Shown here: piece by piece, positions 54,898 to 64,000 of the stretch
How the letters are laid out: each line of letters opens with the position of its first letter
Numbering within the stretch: the first letter of the stretch is position 1
From: Chloranthus sessilifolius
Lineage: Eukaryota > Streptophyta > Magnoliopsida > Chloranthales > Chloranthaceae
Direction: 5' to 3'
Length of the DNA: 64,000 nt
NCBI GenBank assembly: GCA_021018995.1
Contig: CM037590.1
Span: 99,945,097-100,009,096 of the forward strand
The notes under the pieces: model-generated
Database searches by the model: none
What the model was told of the DNA's origin: nothing
What the model saw: only the letters and a program-made list of their open reading frames with translations
Program-made: the position numbers and the translations under genes

Positions 54898-57800
54898 TAA
54901 TATTAGTCAATGATTTTTACCACATTTTGAGCTGGCTTTTGCTAAGCCTCAGAGTATTTAATAATTAAATTTTAGTGTTGTTTTGCAGTAAGTAATTGCA
55001 GCCTTAGTGCAGTTTTTAGTTAAAAAGTGTCATTGAGAAGGAGTTTGAAATCATTTAAGAGCAGAGAGAGAGAGATGTGTTTTCACACATGAAGAAGAAG
55101 TGCAACAGCAGGTTCTTAGACCTCATGAACGGCAACAACCATCACATTGAGGACTTAAGCAATCAGCTCAGCAACAGTTTGGGTTATGTACACATTCATT
55201 TGGTTCACCATTTCAAGCAGTAGCAAGACAAGGTATTAGCTGTATGTCATAGCTGTGTGCATCTTCTTTAACCATCTACAGAAGCACACACATCAGCTAC
55301 ATACATCAGTAATGAAACCCGAATTGTGCAAAGGTGATCCACTAAGATGAAGCCTCAAGTGAGAAGTTTAAGTTGTTCAACCTTGTACCCAACCTACCAA
55401 ATGAAGCTGCTGCTGAAGCTAGAACTGGTCGAGTGGTTCCTAGCTGGAAACCCAAGTTGCCGAGTAAAGCTCCACCCTTTCAGTCCTCTTGTCGAGTAGT
55501 TCAAGCTATAGCTTCTGCAACCTGTCAAATGGAAATAACAGCAGCATACTTGAAACCTCCATAACAGATATATATATATAAATAAGCTCAATCGGATGCA
55601 CACTCTAGCAGTAGAAGAGAATGCAGCTGCACTCCCAGCCATCTTGTTAAGTTAGAGAGATTTGCAGACCTGCACTTCAACACCTATCGACATGCAAGCT
55701 TCAGCCACCTTCTAACCTCTCAAGCAGATCAAGCCTCCAAGCTGTGATCCTGTCGAGTTGCACCAGTAATTCCATTGAACTTGTCGACATCTTTGCAAAT
55801 CAACCCAGCCATCCTCTTGACTTAAAGAGGTACCAATCCTATTGACTTTTAGCTGCATCTCAAAGATTCAAACCTGTAGACTTGTGAGTAGTAGCCCTAT
55901 CCTCAATCCTCTCGAGCTGCAACAAACACCCCAGCAACCTGTTGACTTGTAGGTGTCTTCAGTAACTCCCCAGCAATCAAGTTGAGTAGTTCTGAAGCTG
56001 ACAGCCAAACCTGTCGACATTTACAGCCTTATCTTCCAACCTCTCGAGCTCCAAAGCCAATCCTGTTGAGCAGTTTGGAATCTGAAGTGCAGCATCCTCT
56101 CGAGATCTTTAAGCTCCCATTCAGAACCTGTCAAAGTGCACTTAAAACCTTCAGCTATCCTCACAAAAGGAACCTCTAAACCATCAGCAACCTGTCAAGA
56201 TTCACTCCTATCCTCACGACACCTTACCTGAAGCTGCATCAGCCCCACATCCTCTCAAGTTTCCAATGCTACCTTCAGCCAACCTCTCGACCAACAGCTT
56301 CTATATCCATTCCACATCCTCTCGAAATGCATGAGCAACATCCCCATCTTCTCCAAACCTGTCGAACATCATCTACCCCAACCATCTATCCTCTCGAAAC
56401 CTAGCTGCCATCCTCACGACAACACACTTGGAGCTGTTGTCTTTCTAACCTTTATTCAGCCATCCTCACGAAAGACACCCTTACAGCATCAACACCTCTC
56501 GAGCTGGGCTATCATCTTCTCACATGACAACAACTCCACTTTAGCCACCTTTCACTCGAGGATGCACAAAACTCCTTCAAGTTGATCTAGCTCGGGCCCA
56601 CTAAATCTAAGAAGAGAATGCTGTTTTGATAGGGGCTGCAGCTGAAACTATTTTTGGGTTTCATAAAGGAAATATCAATGGTGCAGCTGGGGTATTCTTA
56701 GTTGACAAGGGCAGTTTTGGAAATTGCAAAATATAAGAGAGGTCTGCACATGGGCAATAATTGATCTTTGGGGGGAATGCAAACTACTTCAGCTGCATAA
56801 TAGAACTCAATTGAGCTGTCTTCTCTTTGATTGGGCAGAATGCTAAAACAGGGATTAAGCACAAACTGAAATCAAATCCTCTCCTCTGATTGGTTGTAAT
56901 CCAAAGCACATGGATCACTGCATGTGTATAAATAAGACACCTTGCTGCTGTAATTTCTCAGTAAGGAAACCAAGGAATAACCTAAAGTCTCCTTGACTCA
57001 TTTAGGTTTAGTTTAGCTTTTATTTTTCATTTTTCTCTTTCCCCTTCTCTCTCTAATCCTGCCTGTTGGATTAGATCTAGATAAGCAGTCTAGATATGGT
57101 TTGTAACTATAAAATGAGAGTTTTAAAGGCTTTGTAAATGGATTAGATGTTGCACAGATTGCAGATCTGAGCACAATAGGCTATAAGTTGTATAATTATA
57201 GTAATTGTGATTTTTAAAGTTGATTATGATCTAAATTTCACTTTTTCGTATTTGATTTCCCTGGACCAGATATCTTTGTAGATGCTTGAGGTTGTAGCCT
57301 GGCACCCACAACATCTGTAATAGCTTATATGTTCCAATCAAAATCCTTGAATTAGAACATTCTCTGGGATGATCTGTGACCATTCAAGTGAATGATCATA
57401 GCCTTAGGATTGCTCCAATTCTTTGGTTAAGATTAGATTCTTATACCTTGCATCTGAGCTTGTAGCCAGATGAAAGATTATAGCGAATCTTTCCTATGCT
57501 TTGCCTTTGAATCAATTGATTTTCAGTAAGAACCAATCCCTAGCTCTCTATTTCTCACCATTTTCTATTTTATTTTACCATCCATCTTCCTTCATCTTTT
57601 AAACTTAGTTTTATATTTCAGTTTTATAAATTAGATGTAGTGACACCTGAAAAACTGTCTTTCTTTCTTAGAATTAGGCTAGAATTGCCAGATTTGTAGC
57701 TAGATCTAGAGGTCTACTATACACCTTCTAAGTTTTAGATCACTACTCTCTGTGGGACAAACTCTTACTTATTGAAATATGCTACAAATGGACCCTATAT

Positions 57801-57909
57801 CTTACAGGTGTAGGATAGTTTTAGTGTGCTGATTCCATCTCTATTTTACTTTGATTTTAAATTGCTTTTACCACCAACACAATAATTAGCACCTGAAATA
57901 TCCCCAACA
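54898..57909 (+). mobile_element. 5' LTR of Athila element 4
   Basis: About 3012 bp ending CCCCAACA. The start palindrome is decayed (ATTTTTACCACATTTT near 54913). TCGAG words of the type CCTGTCGAGNNGTT and CTCTCGAG fill about 55420-56570. There is a TATA box at 56926, one leader hairpin (57366-57403) and an inverted repeat near 57687-57709. Downstream parts match the element 3 5' LTR. Confidence 0.8.
56926..56935 (+). promoter_or_regulatory. TATA box, element 4 LTR
   Basis: GTATAAATAA, after the CG-word region. Confidence 0.7.
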
Positions 57910-57915
57910 AGTTTT

Positions 57916-57926
57916 TAGCGCCGCTG
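57916..57926 (+). other. Truncated primer site, element 4
   Basis: TAGCGCCGCTG preceded by AGTTTT. The 3' half (usually CCGGGGA) is missing, apparently by a small deletion. Confidence 0.75.
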
Positions 57927-58155
57927 TTTGTTTTGTGTTTGACTAATTGCTGCTGTAGTTTTTTGTAGTTTAATTTTGTGATTACAGATCTGGATTTATT
58001 GTTTTGAGAGGAGCATTGTGCTAATTGGAGGAGCAAGCTGTGCCAAAGTTTGCATTTCCTAACTCAACATTTTTTAGATCTGTAAATTTTTTAGGTCTAC
58101 AACATTAGTTGTGTGTTTTTGAATTTGTGTTGCTGGAATCTGTGCTGTATTTTCT

Positions 58156-60020
58156 ATGTTGTACTGTGTTTCTGTTGTGTGTATGCTTGGTAGGAGATCT
58201 CTTAATCCTGAGATTGCTCCTTTAGATCTTGAAGTTGAAAGACTTCTCAGATCTAAGCAACCCATACATACACTTGTGGTTGATTGTGATAGTTCTGCAA
58301 TGGGTGAGCAACCTAGGACATTAAAAAAATTTAATGCACTAGGAGTGTACAATTCCCCCTTTTGCATTCAATTCCTTGTTGTCCAAGGGAACTATGAGAT
58401 TAAATATTTCATCATACAAATGCTACCCTTATACCATGGCCTGAGCAAAGAAAACCCATACAAGCACATTGATGAATTTCCATGACTGTGTACTACTTTC
58501 AACATTACAGGTTTGGGGGAGGAAGCAACCAGGTTGAGACTCTTTCCTTTTTCATTAAAGGATAGAGTCAGAACTTTGTTGTCCATGCTCCCAACCAATA
58601 GTATTTAGTCTTAGAATGACCTTCAATGTCAATTTTTGGCCAAATTTTTTCCCATGTCCAAAACAAGCCACTTGAGGAAGAGCATAATTTTATTTGCTCA
58701 AGCCCCAACTAAATACTTTCACCAGGCATGGGAGAGATTTAAGGAACTCTTGAAGCAATGTCCCCATCACTAAATTCTTGAATGACAACTTGTTCAAAGT
58801 TTCTATCAAGGAATTGATCCCAAGAGCAAAAATATGATTGATGCCTCATGTGGTGGTACATACCTTCACAAGACAGCTGATGAGGCTTGGGAGTTTTTTG
58901 ATATCATTAGTGAAAACTCCATGCAAAGGGAGACCTTGTCAAGGTACTTTGAGGCTCCTGTTAGATTGGTAAGAGAGAACACTACAAGAGAGAAAATGTA
59001 TAAGGTTAGTGGTTACAATGATTTGGAAAGAAAGGTGGATAGCTTGACTCAAAAATTTGAGAAGCTCATGGGAGTAATGCAGTCACCAATGGCTGCCAAA
59101 GTGGAGGAGGCATGTGTGATATGTCAATCCCCCACTCACTCCCTTGAGGAATGTCCCTTTGCTGCCTAATTTTCAGATCTTGTGATGGAACATATGAATG
59201 CTGCTCAGTCTTTTGGACAGCAGCCTACTGCTGGTTATCATTGGAGAAACTACTCCAACTTGAGGTGGAGACAAGATACCTTCCAAAACCATCAGCAGCA
59301 GCAACCACAATAGCAATCCATGCCTTATAGGCATACCGAGCCATACCAGGAGAACTACTTTTCAAGGCCCCAATACCAGCAGCCTTTGGCCCAGCCAATG
59401 ACACAACCTGTGCATCAAAGTGCACCAGCCCCATCACCCTCTAGATCCCTCACATTTGAAGAGCAAGTTCTGGCTTCATTACCGAATTTGAGCCCTTTGT
59501 TACAAACTCTTAACTCCCATAGCCAAAGTATTAAAAAGATAAAAGACCATCTTGGTCAGCTATCTAATTCTTTGACTATGAGAGAGGAGGGAAGACTACC
59601 TAGTCAGCCCATGAACAACCCAAAAGGGCAGCATATGGTGGGTGAGACTTCTTCACATGAAGAAGCTAAATCTATAACTACTTTGAGGAGTGGAAGGTTG
59701 GTTGATAACAAAGTTGGTGTTAAGCCTGATGTGAAAAGAGCAGGGAATGAAAGAACAACCCATGTTGATATGTAACAGGAGCAACATATGAGAAACAAGG
59801 GGGGTGTTGATGTGCCCCAAGAGAAAAATAAAAACAAAAATAAAGAAAAATCTGATGAGCTTGCTAAGGCAGCAAATGGGAGAGCAGTCCCCCATTTGCC
59901 ATTTCCCAATGCACTTCAAGCACCTTCTCCTTTTGGCAAGGGAATGTTAAAGTGGAGGAGATGATGAAAACATTTAAACAAGTAAAGATCAACTTGTCTT
60001 TACTTGATGTTATTAAGTAA
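58156..60020 (+). pseudogene. gag: Athila element 4 gag
   Basis: One frame from 58156 with several stops, aligning along its length with element 2. Landmarks: MLGRRSLNPEIAPLDLEVE, YHGLSKENPYKHIDEF, TRLRLFPFSLKDRVRTL, the conserved DASCGGTYLHKTADEAWEFF, a CCHC knuckle (CVICQSPTHSLEEC, about 59116-59157), a Gln-rich segment, SLTFEEQVLASLPNLSPL and a coiled-coil-like SIKKIKDHLGQLSNSL. Stops occur near 58483, 58606, 58612, 58771, 58780, 59167, 59311 and 59773. A one-base loss near 59945 shifts into the frame that ends just before protease. The first Met is a guess; elements 1 and 2 start a little upstream in the alignment. Confidence 0.88.
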
Positions 60021-60710
60021 GCTCTAGCCTATGCAAAATTTTTGAAAGACTTGTGCACCCACAAAATACAATCTAGGATACACCTATCCAAGAAGGTCTT
60101 TTATGCTGAGAAAAGGAACCAAGTGCTGTCCATTGCAACCCCAACCAAACTTCAAGACCCTAGAACTCCCACAATCCCTTGCATCATTGGGGATCATACC
60201 ATTGAGAAGGCCTTGTTAGATCTGGGAGCTAGTGTAAACCTACTTCCATATTCAGTTTATGAGAAGTTAGGCTTGGGAGAATTGAAGCCCACCAATGTGG
60301 TGCTACAACTAGCTGACAGATATGAAAGGAGGCCTGTTGGAATGATAGAAGATGTGTTAGTTGGGGTTGATAAGTTTTTCTATCCAACAGATTTTTTGGT
60401 TCTTAACTTGGAGCAAAGCAAGTGCACCACTTCCATTCCTGTGATTTTGGGCAGGCCTTTCTTGGCCACTGCCAATGCTTGTATACAGTGTAGATAAGGT
60501 GTAATGGAAGTTTCTTTTGGCAACATGAAAGTAAAATTGAATGTTTATGATGCAGCAAATCAGCCTCACTTAGATAGTGAGAATTGCTTTTTGATTGATG
60601 TATTGGATGGGCTTGTGGAAGAAACTTTGCCCAAGCTGCTGGATTGTGATAATTTTTGTGATGTTTTTGAGAATGTGTGGAGTGAGATTGTGGAAGAGAA
60701 GGCCCCCACA
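60021..60710 (+). pseudogene. pol: Athila element 4 aspartic protease
   Basis: FLKDLCTHKIQSRIHLSKKVF leads into IPCIIGDHTIEKALLDLGASVNLLPYSVYEKLGLGELKPT, with the catalytic D-L-G. The second block SIPVILGRPFLATANACIQC is followed by TAA at 60495-60497. In the same frame the linker VSFGNMKVKLNVYDAANQ continues. One stop (CAGATCTGGT changed to AGATAAGGT relative to element 2) is the only break, so this is the least damaged protease in the window. Confidence 0.87.
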
Positions 60711-61730
60711 CCCATGGTTCAAGAGGTGAAAGCCTTATTTTCTGAAGTGGGGCCAGCAACAAGGTATCCTCTTTTGAAACCTGTTGTGGTGCCTCTTCCA
60801 CCACCATCAAAGGCACCTTTGTTGCCTTCATTCATATGTCCACCATATGTGAAGTTGAAACAGCTGCCTAAAACCTTGAAATATACTTTTTTAAGGGTAA
60901 ACCAGAAGTTGCCAATGATCATTTCTTTCACTCTCACTGATGAGCAAGAGGAAGAGCTGTTGTGTGTTTTAAAAAAGCATAAGAGAGAAATAGGTTGGAC
61001 TATTGCTGACCTTAGGGGCATCAGCCCTATTGTGTGTATGCATAAAATCCACTTGAAAGAGGGTTCCAAACCTTCTAGAGAAATGCAGAGAAAATTGAAC
61101 TCCCACATGCAAGAAGTGGTCAAATTGTTAGATGCTGGAGTCATCTACCCTATTTCAGATTCTAAATGGGTGGCACCTACTCAGGTGGTCCCTAAGAAAT
61201 CTGGAATCACTGTGATTGAAACTGATTCTGGTGAGCTTATTCCAACTAGGGAAACCACAGGTTGGAGGGTGTGTATAGACTATCGAAAGCTCAATTTGAA
61301 AATTAGAAAATACCACTTCCCTTTGCCCTTCATTGACCAGATTTTGGATAAGTTGGCAGGCAAGGCTTTCTATTATTTTTTTGGCACCTTTGCTTATAGA
61401 AGGATGCCATTTAGATAGTGCAATGCCCCTGCAACTTTTCAAAGGTGCATGTATGCTATATTTTCTGATATGATTGATCAATTTTTAGAGATATTCATGG
61501 ATGATTTCTATATCTTTAGAGATAGTTTTAGTCAATGTCTACACCATCTCAGCCTTGTGTTGCAGAGATGTGAGAAAACTAACTTGGTTTTGAGTTGGGA
61601 AAAGAGTCATTTTATGGCCAATCAAGGCATTGTCCTTGGCCATGTGGTTTCCCACAGAGGCATTGAGGTAGATAAGGCTAAAATTAATTTAATTGCATAT
61701 TTGCCCCCACTAAAAATTGTGAAATAAGTC
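60711..61730 (+). pseudogene. pol: Athila element 4 reverse transcriptase with motif A deleted
   Basis: Open from protease to 61416. Blocks: IGWTIADLRGI, REMQRKLNSHMQEVV, KLLDAGVIYPISDSKWVAP, VCIDYRKLNLKIRKYHFPLP. FYYF is then followed directly by FGTFAYRRMPF: about 25 codons (75 bp) containing motif A (DGYSGYNQ, with a catalytic Asp) are missing near 61380. A TAG follows at 61416-61418. Downstream FMDDFYIF (the YxDD-equivalent box), VLSWEKSHFMANQGIVLGHVVS. Frame breaks follow near 61727. Enzymatically dead. Confidence 0.88.
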
Positions 61731-62400
61731 AGATTTTCTTGGGGCTTGCTGGTTTCTATAGGAGATTCATCAAAGATTTTAGCAAGATCTCAAAGCCTCT
61801 TTGTCACCTGTTGTGCCAAGAGGTTCCCTTTAAATTAATGATGAATGTCTTATTGCTTTTGAGCTTTTGAAAGGCTATTTAACCTCTGCAGCTATCCTTC
61901 AAGCACCTGATTTTTATTTACCATTTGAGCTGATGTGTGATGCATCAGATTTTGCTATTGGTGCAGTCTTGGGATAAAGGAAGGATAAGGCACCTTGTGT
62001 GATTGCTTATGCAAGCAAAACCATGATTGATGCTCAGTTAAATTACACCACAACTGAAAAGGAATTGTTGGCAATTGTGTATGCTTTGGAAAAATTTAAG
62101 TCCTATGTGTTGGGATCTAGGGTAGTGGTCTTCATTGACCACTCAACCCTGAAATACCTTTTGTCAAAAAAGGATGCTAAGCTAAGATTAATCAGATGGA
62201 TCCTCCTATTACAGGAGTTTGATCTTGAGATTAAGGACAAGAAAGGGGTTGAAAATGTGGTTGCAGACCACTTATCCAGAATCCTAGCTACTGAGTTTGA
62301 TAGGCTACCTATCAATGATTCTTTCCCTGATGAACAACTGTTTACTATCAGCACTTCTACACCTTGGTTTGCAAACATTCTGAACTACTTGGCAGTAGGA
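61731..62400 (+). pseudogene. pol: Athila element 4 RNase H
   Basis: After a shift the connection text ([23 protein letters not shown], split here for length) is readable near 61733-61840. A further shift enters the RNase H frame: PFELMCDASDFAIGAVLG, stop at 61975-61977, then [52 protein letters not shown] and [11 protein letters not shown]. The catalytic Asp, Glu and Asp positions are kept. From 61999 the frame is open to 62568. Confidence 0.87.
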
Positions 62401-63657
62401 GGGATTCCCCCACATTGGAACAAAATGGACAAGGAGTTATTCTTTTCACAGATCAGACATTACATGTGGGAGGATCCATACCTGTTCAAGCATTGTGCAG
62501 ACCAAGTTGTGAAGAGATGTATCCCTGATGAGGATTTTCACAGCATACTAACCATGTATCATGAATAAGCTTGTGGAGGCCATTTCAGTGGCAACAAGAC
62601 TGCTGCCAAGTTGCTCCAAAGTGGATTTTATTGGCCCACTCTCTTCAAGGATGCATGGCAGCATTGTAAAGCTTGTGAAAGATGCCAAAAGATGGGAAGT
62701 ATCTCCAAAAGAAACTCCATGCCTTTACATCCCATACTATTTGTTGAACTCTTTGATATTTGAGGAATTGACTCCATGGGCACTTTCCCTCCTTCTATGG
62801 GTTTCAATTTTATCCTTGTGGCAGTAGACTATGTGTCCAAATGGGTTGAAGCTAGTGCCACAAGGATAAATGACCACACAGTTGTATTCAAAATTTTAAA
62901 GGATAAGATTTTCTCCAGATTTCGCACCCCCAGAGCTATCATTAGTGATAGGGAGAGTCATTTTTGTAACAGACCTTTTGAGAATTTGCTCAAAAAGTAC
63001 TCTAGTACACACAGGATTGCAACTCCCTACCACCCACAGATCAGTGGGCAAGTTGAAATTTTTAATAGGGAGATCAAGCATATATTGGAGAAAACTGTGA
63101 GGACAGATAGAAAGGACTGGGCACAGAAACTGTATGATGCTTTGTGGGCTTGTAGGACTGCCTATAAGACCCCTATTGGTATATCCCCTTTTAGGCTGGT
63201 CTATGACAAGACCTGTCACTTGTCAGGTCTATTGGAACATAGAGCCTACTGGGCTATTAAAATAATGAATATTGAATTAACTTTTGCTGGCATGCACAAG
63301 AGGCCCCAGCTGTCAGAGCTGGAAGAGCTAAGATTGGAAGCATACTCTAATGCTAGGATCTATAAAGAGAAAGCCAAAGCCTTCTATGATAAGCATTTGC
63401 TGAGGAAGGAGTTCACTGCTGACAATAAGGTATGGTTGTTCAATTCTAAATTGAAAATTTTCCCAGGCAAGTTGAGATCCAGATGGGAGGGATCTTATAT
63501 GGTAGAGCATGTATCCCCATCTAGAGCTGTTGAAATCAAGGATCCAAAAGAAGGTAGGATCATGAAAGTTAATGGTCACAGACTCAAGCTCTTTGTTGAA
63601 AATGTAATAGAGGCTGTGGTGACCATTCACCTTCAAGAACCTCCCAAGTGTGACTGA
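62401..63657 (+). pseudogene. pol: Athila element 4 integrase
   Basis: The same frame as RNase H, with stops at 62566-62568 and near 62761. HHCC: MYHE, GGHFSGNKTAAKLL, CKACERCQK. Core: GIDSMGTFPPS (Asp), AIISDRESHFCN (Asp; the usual DGG is DRE), [17 protein letters not shown] (Glu). C-terminal: DNKVWLFNSKLK, GKLRSRWEGSYMVEHVSPS, ending HLQEPPKCD and TGA 63655-63657. It gives an uninterrupted reference for the element 2 integrase across the solo-LTR site (AKAFYDKHLLRKEF). Confidence 0.9.
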
Positions 63658-64000
63658 TTTTCAATAATGTAGACTATGTACCATAACTGTTCTTTTTGTC
63701 AGTTTTATTGCTGTTTCTATTTTCAACTCTGTTTGGCATTGTACATAGGTTTCCATTTGTGTTTAGTTCTTCATTTAGAATAATGAAGCAGGCCTGTTAC
63801 AGTAGAAATGGCCTCAAGGTATGAGAAATCCAATGGGAATAGAGTAGGAGTGATAGATCTATGTGGGGATTGGACTGGGAACTAATGAAAAACCTTTTTG
63901 AACTACAAAACAACCTATTGACAGGTTTGAGTTGATTCTCGATAGGTTCTGAAGGTATAAATATGATATTTGACAGGATCTATGAACCTGTCGAGATGTT
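63658..64000 (+). promoter_or_regulatory. Region after integrase with TCGAG-type words
   Basis: 343 bp to the window edge, no ORF. From 63920 it shows CCTATTGACAGGTTTGAG, TCTCGATAGGTTCTG, TTTGACAGGATCT and AACCTGTCGAGATGTT, the same word family as the LTR of this element. A TATA-like GTATAAATAT is at 63955-63964. It corresponds to the pre-ORF3 region of elements 1 and 2. Confidence 0.55.

Larger units (their letters stand above)
54898..64000 (+). mobile_element. Athila element 4, right end outside the window
   Basis: 5' LTR, truncated primer site, gag, protease, RT, RNase H and integrase, then the start of the region that should precede ORF3. It abuts the element 3 LTR with a single base between. 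Its LTR starts TAATATTAGTCAATG, a decayed form of the Athila LTR start. Many stops and several frameshifts mark it as older than element 2. Confidence 0.85.

Overview
The window is repeat-only DNA from a flowering plant, most likely a eudicot. It is a nest of Ty3/gypsy LTR retrotransposons of the Athila and Tat lineages. The evidence is gag-pol domain order, tRNA-Asp type primer sites (TGGCGCCGTTGCCGGGGA), 2 to 3 kb LTRs, 5-bp target duplications and plant-type TATA/leader sequences. I see no convincing host gene, tRNA, rRNA or CRISPR. Nesting of Athila and Tat copies suggests heterochromatin, perhaps pericentromeric (inference). The species cannot be named from this.

Layout. (1) 1-10726: internal region of a decayed Tat-lineage element: octapeptide-repeat gag, protease, G-patch, RT, RNase H, a second (archaeal-type) RNase H, integrase, then 2.9 kb of non-coding DNA. 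Its LTR is 10727-11416 plus 24549-25508, split by (2). (2) 11417-24543: Athila element 1, TSD AACCC, with gag and an extra ORF3 but all of pol deleted. (3) 25509-25628: primer site and short leader following the Tat LTR. (4) 25629-54896: element 3, an Athila-like pair of unlike LTRs around 3 kb of non-coding DNA. Its 5' LTR holds a reverse-oriented solo LTR (27317-30008, TSD CCCTT). Its 3' LTR is split by (5). (5) 35993-54637: Athila element 2, TSD TGACA, the best-preserved copy: gag, protease, RT, RNase H, integrase, ORF3 and a small extra ORF. Its integrase is split by an Athila-type solo LTR (44139-45967, TSD AGGGG), and its 3' LTR lacks U3. (6) 54898-64000: Athila element 4, with 5' LTR, gag and pol, running off the right edge.

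How the parts work together. In a live element the LTR drives one RNA, tRNA-Asp primes reverse transcription, and Gag-Pol packages, copies and integrates it. Every copy here carries stops or frameshifts, so none looks autonomous. Many of the stops are C-to-T or G-to-A changes, as expected for methylated DNA.

The most unusual signal is in the non-coding DNA. Each LTR family carries many copies of its own short self-complementary CG-centred word: TCGCG in elements 1, 2 and the element 3 3' LTR; TCGAG in element 4 and the element 3 5' LTR; TTGCGAA/TTCGCAA in the solo LTR at 44139; TTGATCGATCAA in the reverse solo LTR. In elements 1, 2 and 4 the same family-specific word recurs between integrase and ORF3 (or where ORF3 should begin). 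With the basic, non-envelope ORF3 protein, this suggests a self-recognition or anti-silencing arrangement. That is a hypothesis, not a demonstrated system.
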